DNA of 64,000 nt from Ascidiaceihabitans sp034111945 (lineage in GTDB: Bacteria > Pseudomonadota > Alphaproteobacteria > Rhodobacterales > Rhodobacteraceae), in the NCBI GenBank assembly GCA_047626725.1, contig JBLHSG010000024.1:1-64000 (forward strand). The letters run 5' to 3'. A program made the translations under genes and the position numbers. The notes beneath the pieces are model-generated. The model was not told the DNA's origin. It did no database searches and saw only the letters and a program-made list of their open reading frames with translations. Shown piece by piece: positions 33,075 through 42,224 of the stretch. The number at the start of each line of letters is the position of its first letter. Position 1 is the first letter of the stretch.

Positions 33075-34361
33075 ATGTCGCAGCCTCTTCGTCTTGGTAT
33101 TGCAGGTTTGGGTACGGTTGGTGTGGGAGTGGTGAAAATCATTCGCCAGCATGCCTCGATGTTGGCGGCACGCACTGGTCGCGACATCACGATCAGCGCG
33201 GTTTCAGCCCGATCAAAATCCAAGGATCGCGGCGTGCCATTGGCCGGTTACGCATGGGAAGACGACCCAGTCGCCCTTGCCACCCGCGATGACGTCGATG
33301 TTTTTGTTGAATTGATGGGCGGCGAAGACGGCCCCGCAAAGGCCGCAACCGAAGCAGCCATTGCCGCAGGAAAACACGTTATTACCGCAAACAAAGCCAT
33401 GCTTGCCATGCACGGTCAGGCCTTGGCCGAAGCTGCAGAAACCGCGCAAGTTTCATTGCGCTACGAGGCGGCAGTTTGCGGCGGCATTCCGGTGATTAAG
33501 GCGCTGACCGAAGGTCTCGCTGGCAACGACATTACCCGCGTGATGGGTGTGATGAACGGATCGTGCAACTACATCCTGACGCGGATGGAAGATTCTGGCC
33601 TGAACTACCAAGAGATTTTCGCCGAAGCTGACGGCCTTGGCTATCTTGAGGCCGACCCGCAACTGGACGTCGGTGGCATTGATGCCGCGCATAAATTGGC
33701 GATCCTGTCGTCTATTGCCTTTGGCACCAAGGTCGATTTCGCCGGGATTACCCTCGAAGGGATCGAGCGGGTCAGCATCGAAGACATCACCGCCGCCGCC
33801 GACATGGGCTATAAAATCAAACTGCTGGGCGTCGCACAAATGACCGGCCGTGGTTTGGAACAACGCATGCAGCCATGCCTTGTGCCCGCGTCCTCGCCGC
33901 TGGGTCAGCTTCAGGGCGGCACCAACATGGTCGTAATCGAAGGCGACGCAATTGAACAAGTTGTGCTGCGCGGCCCCGGTGCGGGCATGGGGCCAACGGC
34001 CAGCGCGGTTATGGCCGATGTGTGCGATATTGCGCGCGGTCTGAACATTCCGGTGTTTGGCGTGCCTGCAACAACGCTGACCACAAGCAAACCAGCTGTT
34101 TCGACCGCCCCCGCGCCCTACTATCTGCGCATGGGTCTGGTCGACAAACCCGGTGCCTTGGCAAAAATCGCCACCGTTCTGGGCGAGGCCGGCGTGAGCA
34201 TCGACCGCATGCGCCAATATGGGCACGCAGACACCGCGGCGCCCGTTTTGATCGTGACGCACAAAGCCGCAAGTGCCGCGATTGAAACCGCGCTGCAAGC
34301 CATGGAAACCACTGGCGTTCTTGCCGGTGCACCAGTCGCGTTGCGCATCGAAGAGTTGTGA
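33075..34361 (+). CDS. hom: Homoserine dehydrogenase
   Basis: 428 residues, three domains: NAD(P)-binding (LRLGIAGLGTVGVGVVKI), catalytic (MGVMNGSCNYILTRMED, then GGIDAAHKLAILSSIAFG) and a C-terminal ACT domain (YYLRMGLVDKPGALAKIATV). It reduces aspartate semialdehyde to homoserine, the entry to threonine and methionine synthesis; the ACT domain binds threonine for feedback control. ATG 33075 has AAGGA 8 bp upstream. Followed by glpX and recJ on the same strand. Confidence 0.97.
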   Translation: MSQPLRLGIAGLGTVGVGVVKIIRQHASMLAARTGRDITISAVSARSKSKDRGVPLAGYAWEDDPVALATRDDVDVFVELMGGEDGPAKAATEAAIAAGKHVITANKAMLAMHGQALAEAAETAQVSLRYEAAVCGGIPVIKALTEGLAGNDITRVMGVMNGSCNYILTRMEDSGLNYQEIFAEADGLGYLEADPQLDVGGIDAAHKLAILSSIAFGTKVDFAGITLEGIERVSIEDITAAADMGYKIKLLGVAQMTGRGLEQRMQPCLVPASSPLGQLQGGTNMVVIEGDAIEQVVLRGPGAGMGPTASAVMADVCDIARGLNIPVFGVPATTLTTSKPAVSTAPAPYYLRMGLVDKPGALAKIATVLGEAGVSIDRMRQYGHADTAAPVLIVTHKAASAAIETALQAMETTGVLAGAPVALRIEEL

Positions 34362-34440
34362 TAACGCTAGCATAGTTGTGCGCGCGCCTTCGCCTCGCTA
34401 CACACGCTGCAACACGTAATACCGAGCAAGGATTTCTGGC

Positions 34441-35406
34441 ATGGACGCCTCTTCGCAATTTCAAGATCGTATGTTGTCACTGGGCCTTGCCCGCGTATCA
34501 GAAGCCGCCGCATTGGCGTCCGCCAAGCTGGTCGGTCACGGCGATGAAAAAGCCGCAGATCAAGCCGCGGTAAATGCGATGCGCGAGCAATTGAACCTGT
34601 TGGATATCGCAGGCGTTGTTGTCATCGGCGAAGGCGAACGCGACGAGGCCCCGATGCTGTACATCGGCGAAGAAGTCGGGACCGGCAATGGCCCGGGCGT
34701 CGACATCGCGCTGGACCCGCTCGAAGGCACCACGTTGACTGCAAAAGACATGCCAAACGCGCTGACAGTGATCGCAATGGGCCCACGCGGATCGATGCTA
34801 CACGCCCCTGACACCTACATGGACAAACTGGCGATCGGGCCCGGCTATGACGTCGATACCGTCACGATGGAAATGTCGCCAAAAGAACGGGTCGAGGCAT
34901 TGGCAAAGGCCAAAGGCTGCGCCACTTCCGACATCACAGTCTGCGTTCTGGAACGCCCTCGTCACGAGACGATGATTGCTGAAATTCGCAGCACCGGTGC
35001 TGCCATCCGCCTGATCACAGACGGCGACGTGGCTGGCGTCATGCATTGTTCTGAATCGGGCACAGGCATCGACATGTACATGGGCCAAGGCGGCGCGCCC
35101 GAAGGCGTTCTGGCCGCAGCAGCCCTGAAATGTATGGGCGGGCAATTTTACGGCCGCCTTGTTTTTCGCAACGAAGACGAACGCGGTCGCGCCGCCAAGG
35201 CAGGCATCACCGATTTCGACCGCGTCTACACCCGCGACGAACTGGTGACCCAAGACGTGATTTTTGCCGCAACTGGCGTCACGGGCGGATCGTTGTTGCC
35301 CGCCGTTGAACGCGAAGTTGGCTGGCTAACGTGCGAAACACTATTGATGCGATCAAGCACCGGATCGGTACGTCGCATGACCTATCGAACACCCGTCGCA
35401 GACTAA
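34441..35406 (+). CDS. glpX: Class II fructose-1,6-bisphosphatase GlpX
   Basis: 321 residues. Metal and phosphate sites are visible: GEGERDEAPMLYIGEEVG, DIALDPLEGTTLTAKDMPNA, ITDGDVAG and EGVLAAAALKCMGGQ. The enzyme is the lithium-sensitive gluconeogenic phosphatase (GlpX/SBPase type). ATG follows AAGGATTTCTGGC. Lies 79 bp behind hom and 70 bp before recJ, a conserved order in Rhodobacterales. Confidence 0.97.
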   Translation: MDASSQFQDRMLSLGLARVSEAAALASAKLVGHGDEKAADQAAVNAMREQLNLLDIAGVVVIGEGERDEAPMLYIGEEVGTGNGPGVDIALDPLEGTTLTAKDMPNALTVIAMGPRGSMLHAPDTYMDKLAIGPGYDVDTVTMEMSPKERVEALAKAKGCATSDITVCVLERPRHETMIAEIRSTGAAIRLITDGDVAGVMHCSESGTGIDMYMGQGGAPEGVLAAAALKCMGGQFYGRLVFRNEDERGRAAKAGITDFDRVYTRDELVTQDVIFAATGVTGGSLLPAVEREVGWLTCETLLMRSSTGSVRRMTYRTPVAD

Positions 35407-35476
35407 ACGCGATTAGATCTGTTGCTGCAGGTGCGTCCGGCGGCAACGTTAAAAACATAAAAGGTGGGACTGTGCC

Positions 35477-37216
35477 ATGTCGTTTCTGGGGGTTGAAAAA
35501 TCTTTGACGGGGCGGCGTTGGGTTGGTCCTGCGATCGAAGTTGACCGCGCAGCCGAGGCGATTGCGCAGCAAACTGACCTGCCGCGCCCTGTCGCCCAAG
35601 TATTGGCGCGTCGCGGTGTCGAGGTTGCGGATACGGCCGCGTTTTTAGAACCATCCTTGCGTGATTTACTGCCCGACCCACGCAGCCTGCGGGACATGGA
35701 AAAAGCGGCGACACGTTTTTTGGCAGCCGTTCGATCCCGTCAACGAATTGCTATTTTTGCGGATTACGACGTCGATGGCGGCAGTTCCGCGGCCTTGCTG
35801 ATTGTGTGGCTGCGGCATTTGGGGATGCAGGCGACCTTGTATATTCCCGACCGCATCGACGAAGGATACGGGCCAAACGACGAGGCAATGGCCGCCCTTG
35901 CCGCCAAACACGATCTGATAATCTGCGTGGATTGCGGCACCCTTTCGCATGGCCCAATTGCAGCTGCAAAGGGCGCGGATGTGATCGTGCTTGATCACCA
36001 CTTGGGCGGTGAAACGTTGCCCGACGCGCTTGGGGTTGTGAATCCGAACCGGCAGGACGAAGACGGCGCGCTTGCACATCTATGTGCGGCAGGCGTCGTG
36101 TTTCTGATGTTGGTCGAGGCAGGCCGCCAAATGCGCGAAGCTGGCGCGAAAGGCCCCGACCTCATGGCGATGCTGGATTTGGTCGCCCTTGCCACAGTCG
36201 CCGATGTTGCCCCGCTGATTGGCGTGAACCGCGCGTTTGTACGCCAGGGCTTGCGGGTCATGGCTCGCCGTGACCGCCCCGGAATTGCGGCCCTCGCCGA
36301 TGTTGCCCGCATGGACACCGCGCCGTCGTCATATCACCTTGGGTTTTTGCTAGGCCCCCGCGTTAACGCCGGCGGACGAATCGGAAAAGCCGACCTTGGC
36401 GCGCGCCTATTGGCCTGCGACAATCCACACGAAGCCTCGGCCATGGCAGAAAAGCTAGACCTGCTAAACACAGAACGCCGCGACATCGAGGCCAGCGTGC
36501 GCGCCGCCGCCATCGAACAGGCCACCCAACGCGGTTTTAACGCGCCACTGGTTTGGGCAGCAGGCGCCAACTGGCATCCAGGCGTCGTCGGCATCGTTGC
36601 AGCGCGTTTAAAAGAAGCCGCCAACCGCCCCGCAATTGTAATCGGGATCGAAGACGGTATCGGCAAGGGGTCAGGGCGATCCGTTTCGGGAATCGATTTA
36701 GGCGCACCGATCCAAAGATTGGCGTCCGAAGGGCTCTTGATTAAAGGTGGCGGACACAAAATGGCCGCAGGGTTAACAGTGGCTGAAGACAAAATTGACG
36801 CCGCAATGCAACGTCTAGGCGAACTGCTCGCGAAACAAGGTGCTGATGAAATCGGGGCTGCGGACCTACGATTGGATGGTGCATTGATGCCTTCCGCTGC
36901 CACAGTCCCGCTGTGCGAACACATCGAACAAGCTGGACCTTACGGCGCAGGTGCCCCCGGCCCAAGATACGCATTTGCCGATATGCAGATCCTTTTTGCC
37001 AAAAGAGTCGGTGAAAACCACTTAAAAATCAGCTTTGGAGACACGGCCGGCACTCGGATGGATGCGATTGCATTCGGCGCTTTTGATACGGCATTGGGCC
37101 ATGAATTGGAACAACACGGCGGGGCCCGCTTTCATTTGGCAGGGCGGCTGGACATCAATACTTTCCGGGGTCGCCAGACTGTGCAACTGCGGCTCGAAGA
37201 CGCGGCGCCAGCCTGA
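35477..37216 (+). CDS. recJ: Single-stranded-DNA-specific exonuclease RecJ
   Basis: 579 residues. DHH domain with IFADYDVDGGSSAALL (motif I), ICVDCGTLSHG, VIVLDHHLGGE (DHH motif), then DHHA1 with VVGIVAARLKEA and GRSVSGIDLG, GGGHKMAAG, and the C-terminal OB-type domain (GNHLKISF-like). 5'-3' exonuclease in recombination, mismatch and excision repair. AAAAGGTGGGA upstream of the ATG. It ends 78 bp before tRNA-Glu. Confidence 0.97.
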   Translation: MSFLGVEKSLTGRRWVGPAIEVDRAAEAIAQQTDLPRPVAQVLARRGVEVADTAAFLEPSLRDLLPDPRSLRDMEKAATRFLAAVRSRQRIAIFADYDVDGGSSAALLIVWLRHLGMQATLYIPDRIDEGYGPNDEAMAALAAKHDLIICVDCGTLSHGPIAAAKGADVIVLDHHLGGETLPDALGVVNPNRQDEDGALAHLCAAGVVFLMLVEAGRQMREAGAKGPDLMAMLDLVALATVADVAPLIGVNRAFVRQGLRVMARRDRPGIAALADVARMDTAPSSYHLGFLLGPRVNAGGRIGKADLGARLLACDNPHEASAMAEKLDLLNTERRDIEASVRAAAIEQATQRGFNAPLVWAAGANWHPGVVGIVAARLKEAANRPAIVIGIEDGIGKGSGRSVSGIDLGAPIQRLASEGLLIKGGGHKMAAGLTVAEDKIDAAMQRLGELLAKQGADEIGAADLRLDGALMPSAATVPLCEHIEQAGPYGAGAPGPRYAFADMQILFAKRVGENHLKISFGDTAGTRMDAIAFGAFDTALGHELEQHGGARFHLAGRLDINTFRGRQTVQLRLEDAAPA

Positions 37217-37294
37217 AAAAATAATTGAACAAAATGATGTTTTTTTGGGTTGCGCATTTGGACATGATTGTCTTATTAAGCCCTCACCAAGCGT

Positions 37295-37369
37295 GGCCCG
37301 TTCGTCTATCGGTTAGGACATCTGGTTTTCAACCAGGAAAGAGGGGTTCAACTCCCCTACGGGCTACCA
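37295..37369 (+). tRNA. tRNA-Glu (TTC)
   Basis: Cloverleaf with acceptor GGCCCGT/ACGGGCT (G1-T72 wobble as usual for alphaproteobacterial tRNA-Glu), anticodon arm CTGGT-TTTCAAC-CAG region with anticodon TTC, T arm GGGG-TTCAACT-CCCC, discriminator A and encoded CCA. Confidence 0.97.
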
Positions 37370-37752
37370 TGGTAATCTTTTATTGCTTTCAGATTAAGCT
37401 TGCGGATTGTGAGAATGCGTTTTTGGGCGGTCTGTCACTAAATTCGAAATTTCCAAAAACTTCGGATTAGCCGGAAGATGTTTTAATGCGGCACACCGTT
37501 TCCTGAAAATTAAAGTGCTACCGTGGTAAGCAGAGTAGCTGACCTGGCTAATGATTTTTCATGAAAACCTTTGGATCCTAGCTCTGTGTCAAACCCGCCT
37601 TAACTTGCAAGCTCGCAGAAATACGATCGGTTTTGGGACGACAAAAACCCGCAACCATTGGCAGTCACATCAGTTTTGACTGAGTTGCAGCTGCAAACCC
37701 GATAAAAATGGGCCCAGAGCAATCGAAAACCTGTTGAGTGACGGCCCACAGC
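37370..37752. other. Gene-free stretch behind tRNA-Glu
   Basis: About 380 bp between tRNA-Glu and the end of the convergent diguanylate cyclase gene. AT content is above that of the neighbours. No gene with a ribosome binding site, no clear terminator hairpin and no direct repeat of the tRNA 3' end were found. Confidence 0.5.
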
Positions 37753-38790
37753 CTACGCAAACTTTGGCAGATCGCGTCCGATTGGTGCAGCCGAGTTTCT
37801 CGCGTCTTGACGCAGTGCTGCGCTATAGAACGTTTGTTGGGCGCGTCCTGCGTGCTTGGACGCATAAAGGGCGACATCCGCATCATCGAACAATCGTTCA
37901 GCTGTATACCCGCTGTCAGGTTCGTGGAACACAGTTCCAATGCTTGCAGAAATCCGACACTGCTGGGTTTGAAATGTGATCGGAACTTCGAGCCGTTTTA
38001 TGATCCGCTCACCAATGCCGACAAGTGATTTTTGGTCGCGAATATCTGGCAGCAGAATGACAAACTCATCGCCACCCACGCGCGCAACAGTATCAGAATC
38101 GCGGGTTTCTTCGACCATAACGCGCGCGACAGTTTGCAAAACATGATCGCCTGCTGCGTGCCCCATCGAATCGTTCACGTCTTTGAAGTAGTCTAGATCC
38201 AGATGCATGAGCGCGAACTGTCGGTCCCATTCCAAGTGACGCGCCAAAACATGATCCATAGCGCGGCGGTTTTTAAGACCGGTCAGAGTGTCCGTAAATG
38301 CCTGTTCTTCTGCTGCAATTTTGGCACCTTGCAAACGTTGGTTCAACTTGCGCGACGCTTCCATCGCGGCTGACTTTGCCTCGATCAAATATAGCATTTC
38401 GATGGTCAGATCAGTTGGCGAAAAATCTGCACTGGTCAGGGCGTATTCGCCCACCGCTTCGACGACAGAAAACCCGAAGGACAAATTAATAATACTGCGA
38501 TTTGCGCCAACCCCGTCAACGAGCAACCCTTTGAGTTCGGTCTGCGGTTCGTCCCGCATCTGCAAATGCAGCTTGATGCCTGAACTGGCCCGCAGATCAC
38601 TGATCGACTTAATCGCGCGCGGGCGTTTCAACATGAACACTTCCAAAAACCGCTGCCCAACAAGTTCTTGATCAGGACGAATTTTTCGAAGCGTCGGGCC
38701 GACGTGCGTGATGTGGCCGGTTTCATCCACAGATAAATGCATTGGACACAGTACATCTAAAACGCGTTCTCTTTCTTCAGTTGTACTCAT
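37753..38790 (-). CDS. Diguanylate cyclase with HNOBA-like N-terminal domain
   Basis: 345 residues. Residues 1-130 resemble the heme-NO-binding-associated (HNOBA) PAS-like domain of cyclases; 130-165 is a coiled-coil linker; 165-330 is the GGDEF domain with the intact active site VGGDEF (239-243) and the product-inhibition I-site RDSD (230-233). It makes c-di-GMP. Its ATG overlaps the H-NOX gene stop by 4 bp, so the two are made together and the H-NOX protein is presumably its sensor. Confidence 0.93.
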   Translation of the reverse strand: MSTTEERERVLDVLCPMHLSVDETGHITHVGPTLRKIRPDQELVGQRFLEVFMLKRPRAIKSISDLRASSGIKLHLQMRDEPQTELKGLLVDGVGANRSIINLSFGFSVVEAVGEYALTSADFSPTDLTIEMLYLIEAKSAAMEASRKLNQRLQGAKIAAEEQAFTDTLTGLKNRRAMDHVLARHLEWDRQFALMHLDLDYFKDVNDSMGHAAGDHVLQTVARVMVEETRDSDTVARVGGDEFVILLPDIRDQKSLVGIGERIIKRLEVPITFQTQQCRISASIGTVFHEPDSGYTAERLFDDADVALYASKHAGRAQQTFYSAALRQDARNSAAPIGRDLPKFA

Positions 38791-39374
38791 CCGACACGTG
38801 CCCCCAATTCAAAACTGCGACCTTCGGAGAATTCAGTGACAACCAAGTTTATTGAAATGGTTTCAATACCTTGACCACCGCCTGTATGTTCCAGCAGGGC
38901 AAGCACGCCATAGTCATCCGCCATCGCCCGCAAGATACCCATCATCACGTTTCCAAACCCTTCAACAGGGCTTTTGCAAACCAGTGAAAACTGGCTATCG
39001 GAATGATCCCGCAGTTCAATTTGCGGCATATCAAGGTCAGGCACAGCCAAATGGGTTCGGCCCGGCAAATCATCCAAAGAATGCAGGAATTCAACAAACG
39101 TAACGCCGCCAAAACGCAACAAACGCCGCAATGCTTCGGTATTTGTGTGCGACACCAGATAGGTACCGATGTCTTCCATCAGGTCCACGCGCGGCCGTCC
39201 CAAGACGATACTGGCGGCATCCAAGATGTCGTGTGTCATTTCGTCCGGATAAACCAACATCGATTCAAAATCGATAAACCCCAGATCCGCCTTTTGGGCA
39301 CATTCCACCCACTTGGACGCCCCGTAGCTGTCCGTGACAAAGCGCTGAATAGCGCGATTTGTTAAGCCATGCAT
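38787..39374 (-). CDS. H-NOX (heme NO-binding) family sensor lacking the proximal histidine
   Basis: 195 residues beginning MHGLTNRAIQRFVTDSYG, the typical H-NOX start, and LRRLLRFGGVTFVEFLHSLD in the heme-binding helix. Aligned by eye to the soluble guanylate cyclase beta subunit, the proximal His position is Pro104 (LDDLPGRTH) and the YxSxR motif reads C133-K-S-P-V137. So the residues that bind iron and heme propionates are not conserved, although H98 and H108 are near. It forms an operon with a diguanylate cyclase. Either heme is bound otherwise, or another ligand is sensed. ATG 39374 has GAGG 7 bp upstream. Confidence 0.88.
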   Translation of the reverse strand: MHGLTNRAIQRFVTDSYGASKWVECAQKADLGFIDFESMLVYPDEMTHDILDAASIVLGRPRVDLMEDIGTYLVSHTNTEALRRLLRFGGVTFVEFLHSLDDLPGRTHLAVPDLDMPQIELRDHSDSQFSLVCKSPVEGFGNVMMGILRAMADDYGVLALLEHTGGGQGIETISINLVVTEFSEGRSFELGARVG

Positions 39375-39468
39375 AGCAGCCTCATCCCTAAGTCCTGGGT
39401 GAAGCATGCGCCAAAAAGCGTTAATTTAGTGCGAACGGTGTGACGTGACTTTGTGTCAGGTAAAGGGA

Positions 39469-41037
39469 TCAGAAGTCAGTGGGGGCCCCGCCTTCTTCTT
39501 TTCGACGTGCAACAAAGGCTGCCAATTCTTCGCGAATGGCTGGGTCCATTGGCGGTTCTTCGAAATTCGCGATGATTTCTTTGAACATCAAATGTGCGCG
39601 TTCTGGTGTCCAAACACCGCCTGCGGCCTCCCAACCTTCGTAGTTTTTCCAATCACTTAGGAAGGGTTGATAGAACGCGGTCGTATAGCGGTCTTGGGTG
39701 TGTTGAATGCCGAAAAAGTGGCCTTCGTTGCCGACAGATTTGATGGCATCCAGTGCAATTTCATCCGGTCCGGTTGCCCACAAGGACGGGTCCAAATACC
39801 GCTGGATTTGTTGTAAAATTTCGCAATCCATGATGAATTTCTCTGGCGAGGCGATCAATCCGCCCTCGAGCCAACCGGCCGCGTGATAGACCATGTTGCT
39901 GCCCGATTGCACCGCAGCCCACAGGCTGTTTGACGTTTCCCACATCGCCTGACCGTCCGGAACATTCGCGGCACAGACACCTGATGACCGCATCGGCAGC
40001 CCATAAAACCGCGCCATTTGGCCGGTCATTTGCGTCGCGCGCATATATTCTGGGGTGCCAAACGCAGGCGCGCCGGTTTTCATATCGACGTTTGATGTAA
40101 ACGTGCCAATCGCACAGCAGGCACCGGGGCGAATGTATTGCGCCAAGGCAATCGCACACAACCCTTCGGCCAACGACTGCGCCACAGCGCCAGACATCGT
40201 CACAGGTGCCATCGCCCCCGCCAAGGTAAACGGTGTCACCACAAGCCCCTGATTGGCCCGCGCAAGGCGCATCCAGCCGTCCATCATCGGATAGTCATGC
40301 TTCAGCGGCGAGGTCGAATTGATGTTGGTGTACATCTTCGGGCTCGCCTCGAATTCCTCTTTGGTGTGGCCGCCTGCGATGCGCACCATTTCCATCACGT
40401 CCTCGACCCGTTCTTTGCCTAGTGAATAGGCGTGCATTACCTTGTCCGAAATCGTCAGCTTGTCGTACAGCACATCCAGATGGCGCACCGACGCGTGGAT
40501 GTCGCAAGGTTCCACAGGATAACCGCCAGCAAAGTGGATACAGTTAAAATACTGGGTCAATTTCAACATATTGCGGCACATTTCGCGCGTGCCCGGGACT
40601 TTGGTACCAATTTCCATATCCCAATAGTTGGGCGGCGATGACACGTTGCCAAAGTTCAAATGATCGCCACCAATGGTGATTTTACGATCCGGATTGCGCG
40701 GCGTGATGTCGAATTCGCTGGGGGCAAGGGCGACCATTTCCATGACCCATTCACGGCTCATGCGGACGTTTTCACCGTTCACGGTACACCCTGCTTCTTT
40801 TAGCAGCGCAATCGCTTCGGGGTGGAAAAATTCGATCCCGATTTCCTCAAGGATACGCATTGCACCGTCATGAATTGCCGCCACACCCTCGGGGCGCAGG
40901 GGTTCAACCGGCTTGTCCATCATGATCGGCGGGTTCCACGGCATTTGTTCGATAACAGCAGACCCACGACGCGCCGCAGCCCCTGCCCGCCCACCAGAGC
41001 GTCCGGTCCGTGTTTTGCGTTTTGTATCATCAGTCAT
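39469..41037 (-). CDS. MttB-family (trimethylamine/betaine) corrinoid methyltransferase, non-pyrrolysine
   Basis: 522 residues, whole-length MttB family protein: basic N-terminal tail, then IEFFHPEAIALLKEAGC, DIHASVRHLDVLYDKL and SGVCAANVPDGQAMWETSN, and the C-terminal FEEPPMDPAIREELAAFVARR typical of Roseobacter homologues. There is no in-frame TAG, so it is not a pyrrolysine enzyme; relatives demethylate glycine betaine or proline betaine with a corrinoid protein. No corrinoid protein gene is adjacent. Fits the carnitine-to-betaine operon at 49.8-53.4 kb. ATG 41037 follows GGCGGAG. Confidence 0.92.
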   Translation of the reverse strand: MTDDTKRKTRTGRSGGRAGAAARRGSAVIEQMPWNPPIMMDKPVEPLRPEGVAAIHDGAMRILEEIGIEFFHPEAIALLKEAGCTVNGENVRMSREWVMEMVALAPSEFDITPRNPDRKITIGGDHLNFGNVSSPPNYWDMEIGTKVPGTREMCRNMLKLTQYFNCIHFAGGYPVEPCDIHASVRHLDVLYDKLTISDKVMHAYSLGKERVEDVMEMVRIAGGHTKEEFEASPKMYTNINSTSPLKHDYPMMDGWMRLARANQGLVVTPFTLAGAMAPVTMSGAVAQSLAEGLCAIALAQYIRPGACCAIGTFTSNVDMKTGAPAFGTPEYMRATQMTGQMARFYGLPMRSSGVCAANVPDGQAMWETSNSLWAAVQSGSNMVYHAAGWLEGGLIASPEKFIMDCEILQQIQRYLDPSLWATGPDEIALDAIKSVGNEGHFFGIQHTQDRYTTAFYQPFLSDWKNYEGWEAAGGVWTPERAHLMFKEIIANFEEPPMDPAIREELAAFVARRKEEGGAPTDF

Positions 41038-41131
41038 CGGGTGCGCTCCGCCAATAGGGTTCACCCTATCCAAGCGTCAGGCCCGGCCAAACGCCAGCTT
41101 GTTAGCGACAGCTTGCGTCGTTTTTAACGGA

Positions 41132-41845
41132 TCAGGTGTTGGCGACCAACCACGCCGGTATGTGCCCGACATCAGGCAACACAACATCGGCGTGCGGGGC
41201 CAGATCATCATGACCCGCCATTCCGGTCAGCACAGCAATGCACAACATGCCCGCTGCTTTGCCTGCGCGCAGATCGTGCGTGCTGTCACCAACCATCGCC
41301 ACGCGGGACGGATCACAGCCCGTTTCCCCACAAAATGCCAGCAATTGGCCGGGTCCGGGTTTCGCCCCGTGCCCACTGTCAAAACCGGCGATAAAATCCA
41401 GACTGTCCAAAACGCCAGCCTTGCCCAAATGCGCCAGCGCGGGGGCTTCGGCGTCGTTTGTGGCCACGCCAACCTTTAGGCCCATAGCGTGCAAACTGGC
41501 AAAGAACGGCACCAGTGCGACGGCTTCGACTTGCGGAGCCATTGATGCTTCTTCGTTCAATATATCAAGGACTTGGGCCTGTGTGCGTCCGGGAAAACAG
41601 GGGGCAAGTGCATCGGCAACTTCGCCCGGCGTACCCGCAATCACAACGCTGTCGCGCGCAAAACTACGGCTGTCCATATCAAAGCCGATCAACGCGCCAA
41701 ATTCGCGCGCTTTGTCGCGATCATTGTCGGTCATGCGCAGCAAAAACGCCTGCGCCCAGGCTTCCCATGTGGCCGCGAATTCAAATAATGTACCGTCTTT
41801 GTCAAAAACGATGCCTTGCAGGTTTGATCCGCCCATTTTGGTCAT
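41132..41845 (-). CDS. HAD-superfamily hydrolase (phosphoglycolate phosphatase-like)
   Basis: 237 residues. HAD motif I VFDKDGTLFEF, motif II VGVATND, motif III Lys in GAKPGPGQLLAF and motif IV MVGDSTHDLRAGKAAG. The fold is that of Gph-like phosphatases, with a helical cap between motifs I and II. Phe after DKDGTLF is the usual signature of the roseobacter group. Starts inside the stop of the DUF3572 gene (4-bp overlap). Confidence 0.92.
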   Translation of the reverse strand: MTKMGGSNLQGIVFDKDGTLFEFAATWEAWAQAFLLRMTDNDRDKAREFGALIGFDMDSRSFARDSVVIAGTPGEVADALAPCFPGRTQAQVLDILNEEASMAPQVEAVALVPFFASLHAMGLKVGVATNDAEAPALAHLGKAGVLDSLDFIAGFDSGHGAKPGPGQLLAFCGETGCDPSRVAMVGDSTHDLRAGKAAGMLCIAVLTGMAGHDDLAPHADVVLPDVGHIPAWLVANT

Positions 41846-42126
41846 GTCCAATTCACTTGTTCGCCGCCGGGCAACATCTGGCGTGCATGCATCGGGGTTT
41901 GATACGCCATTTGGGCCTGATCGCAAAACTGCATCACCCACGCATCGTCCATCATCAGAAAATCCAGAACCGATCCTAAAAACTCAGGATCACGCGCGCC
42001 CGCACGCACATCCGCCTCGCTGGCACCTGTCGCACCTAGAAACGCTGGCAACAAATCTTCGTTTCCAGCCAACCAGGCCAAGACCTGCAAAGCCGTCGTT
42101 TCGGCGGATTCTCGCGTTAATGACAT
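41842..42126 (-). CDS. DUF3572 family protein
   Basis: 94 residues, all-helical: TTALQVLAWLAGNEDLLPAFL and GSVLDFLMMDDAWVMQFC are the conserved DUF3572 segments. In other alphaproteobacteria this gene lies next to divK-pleD; here it is divergent from a PleD-like gene and no divK is present. Cytoplasmic, function unknown. Overlaps the HAD gene by 4 bp. Confidence 0.88.
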   Translation of the reverse strand: MSLTRESAETTALQVLAWLAGNEDLLPAFLGATGASEADVRAGARDPEFLGSVLDFLMMDDAWVMQFCDQAQMAYQTPMHARQMLPGGEQVNWT

Positions 42127-42224
42127 GGTAAGGTCCACTTTTTTAGAAATCGAAACACTTTGTTAACCTAAAAGGACAAAAACCTAACGTAGGACTTTAT
42201 ACAAGCGACTTTGGAGGGTTAACG

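Noticed and set aside
33453..34373. 306-codon open frame opposite hom
   Set aside because: Fully antisense to a certain gene, His/Gly/Gln-rich with no family pattern; a codon-bias shadow.
37370..37752. Integration site behind tRNA-Glu
   Set aside because: No repeat of the tRNA 3' end and no integrase gene or phage gene in the region.
39469..41037. Pyrrolysine-type MttB
   Set aside because: No in-frame TAG in the gene; it belongs to the non-pyrrolysine branch.
41238..42131. 297-codon open frame opposite the HAD and DUF3572 genes
   Set aside because: Spans two clear genes on the other strand and has biased composition (Ser, Pro, Ala).
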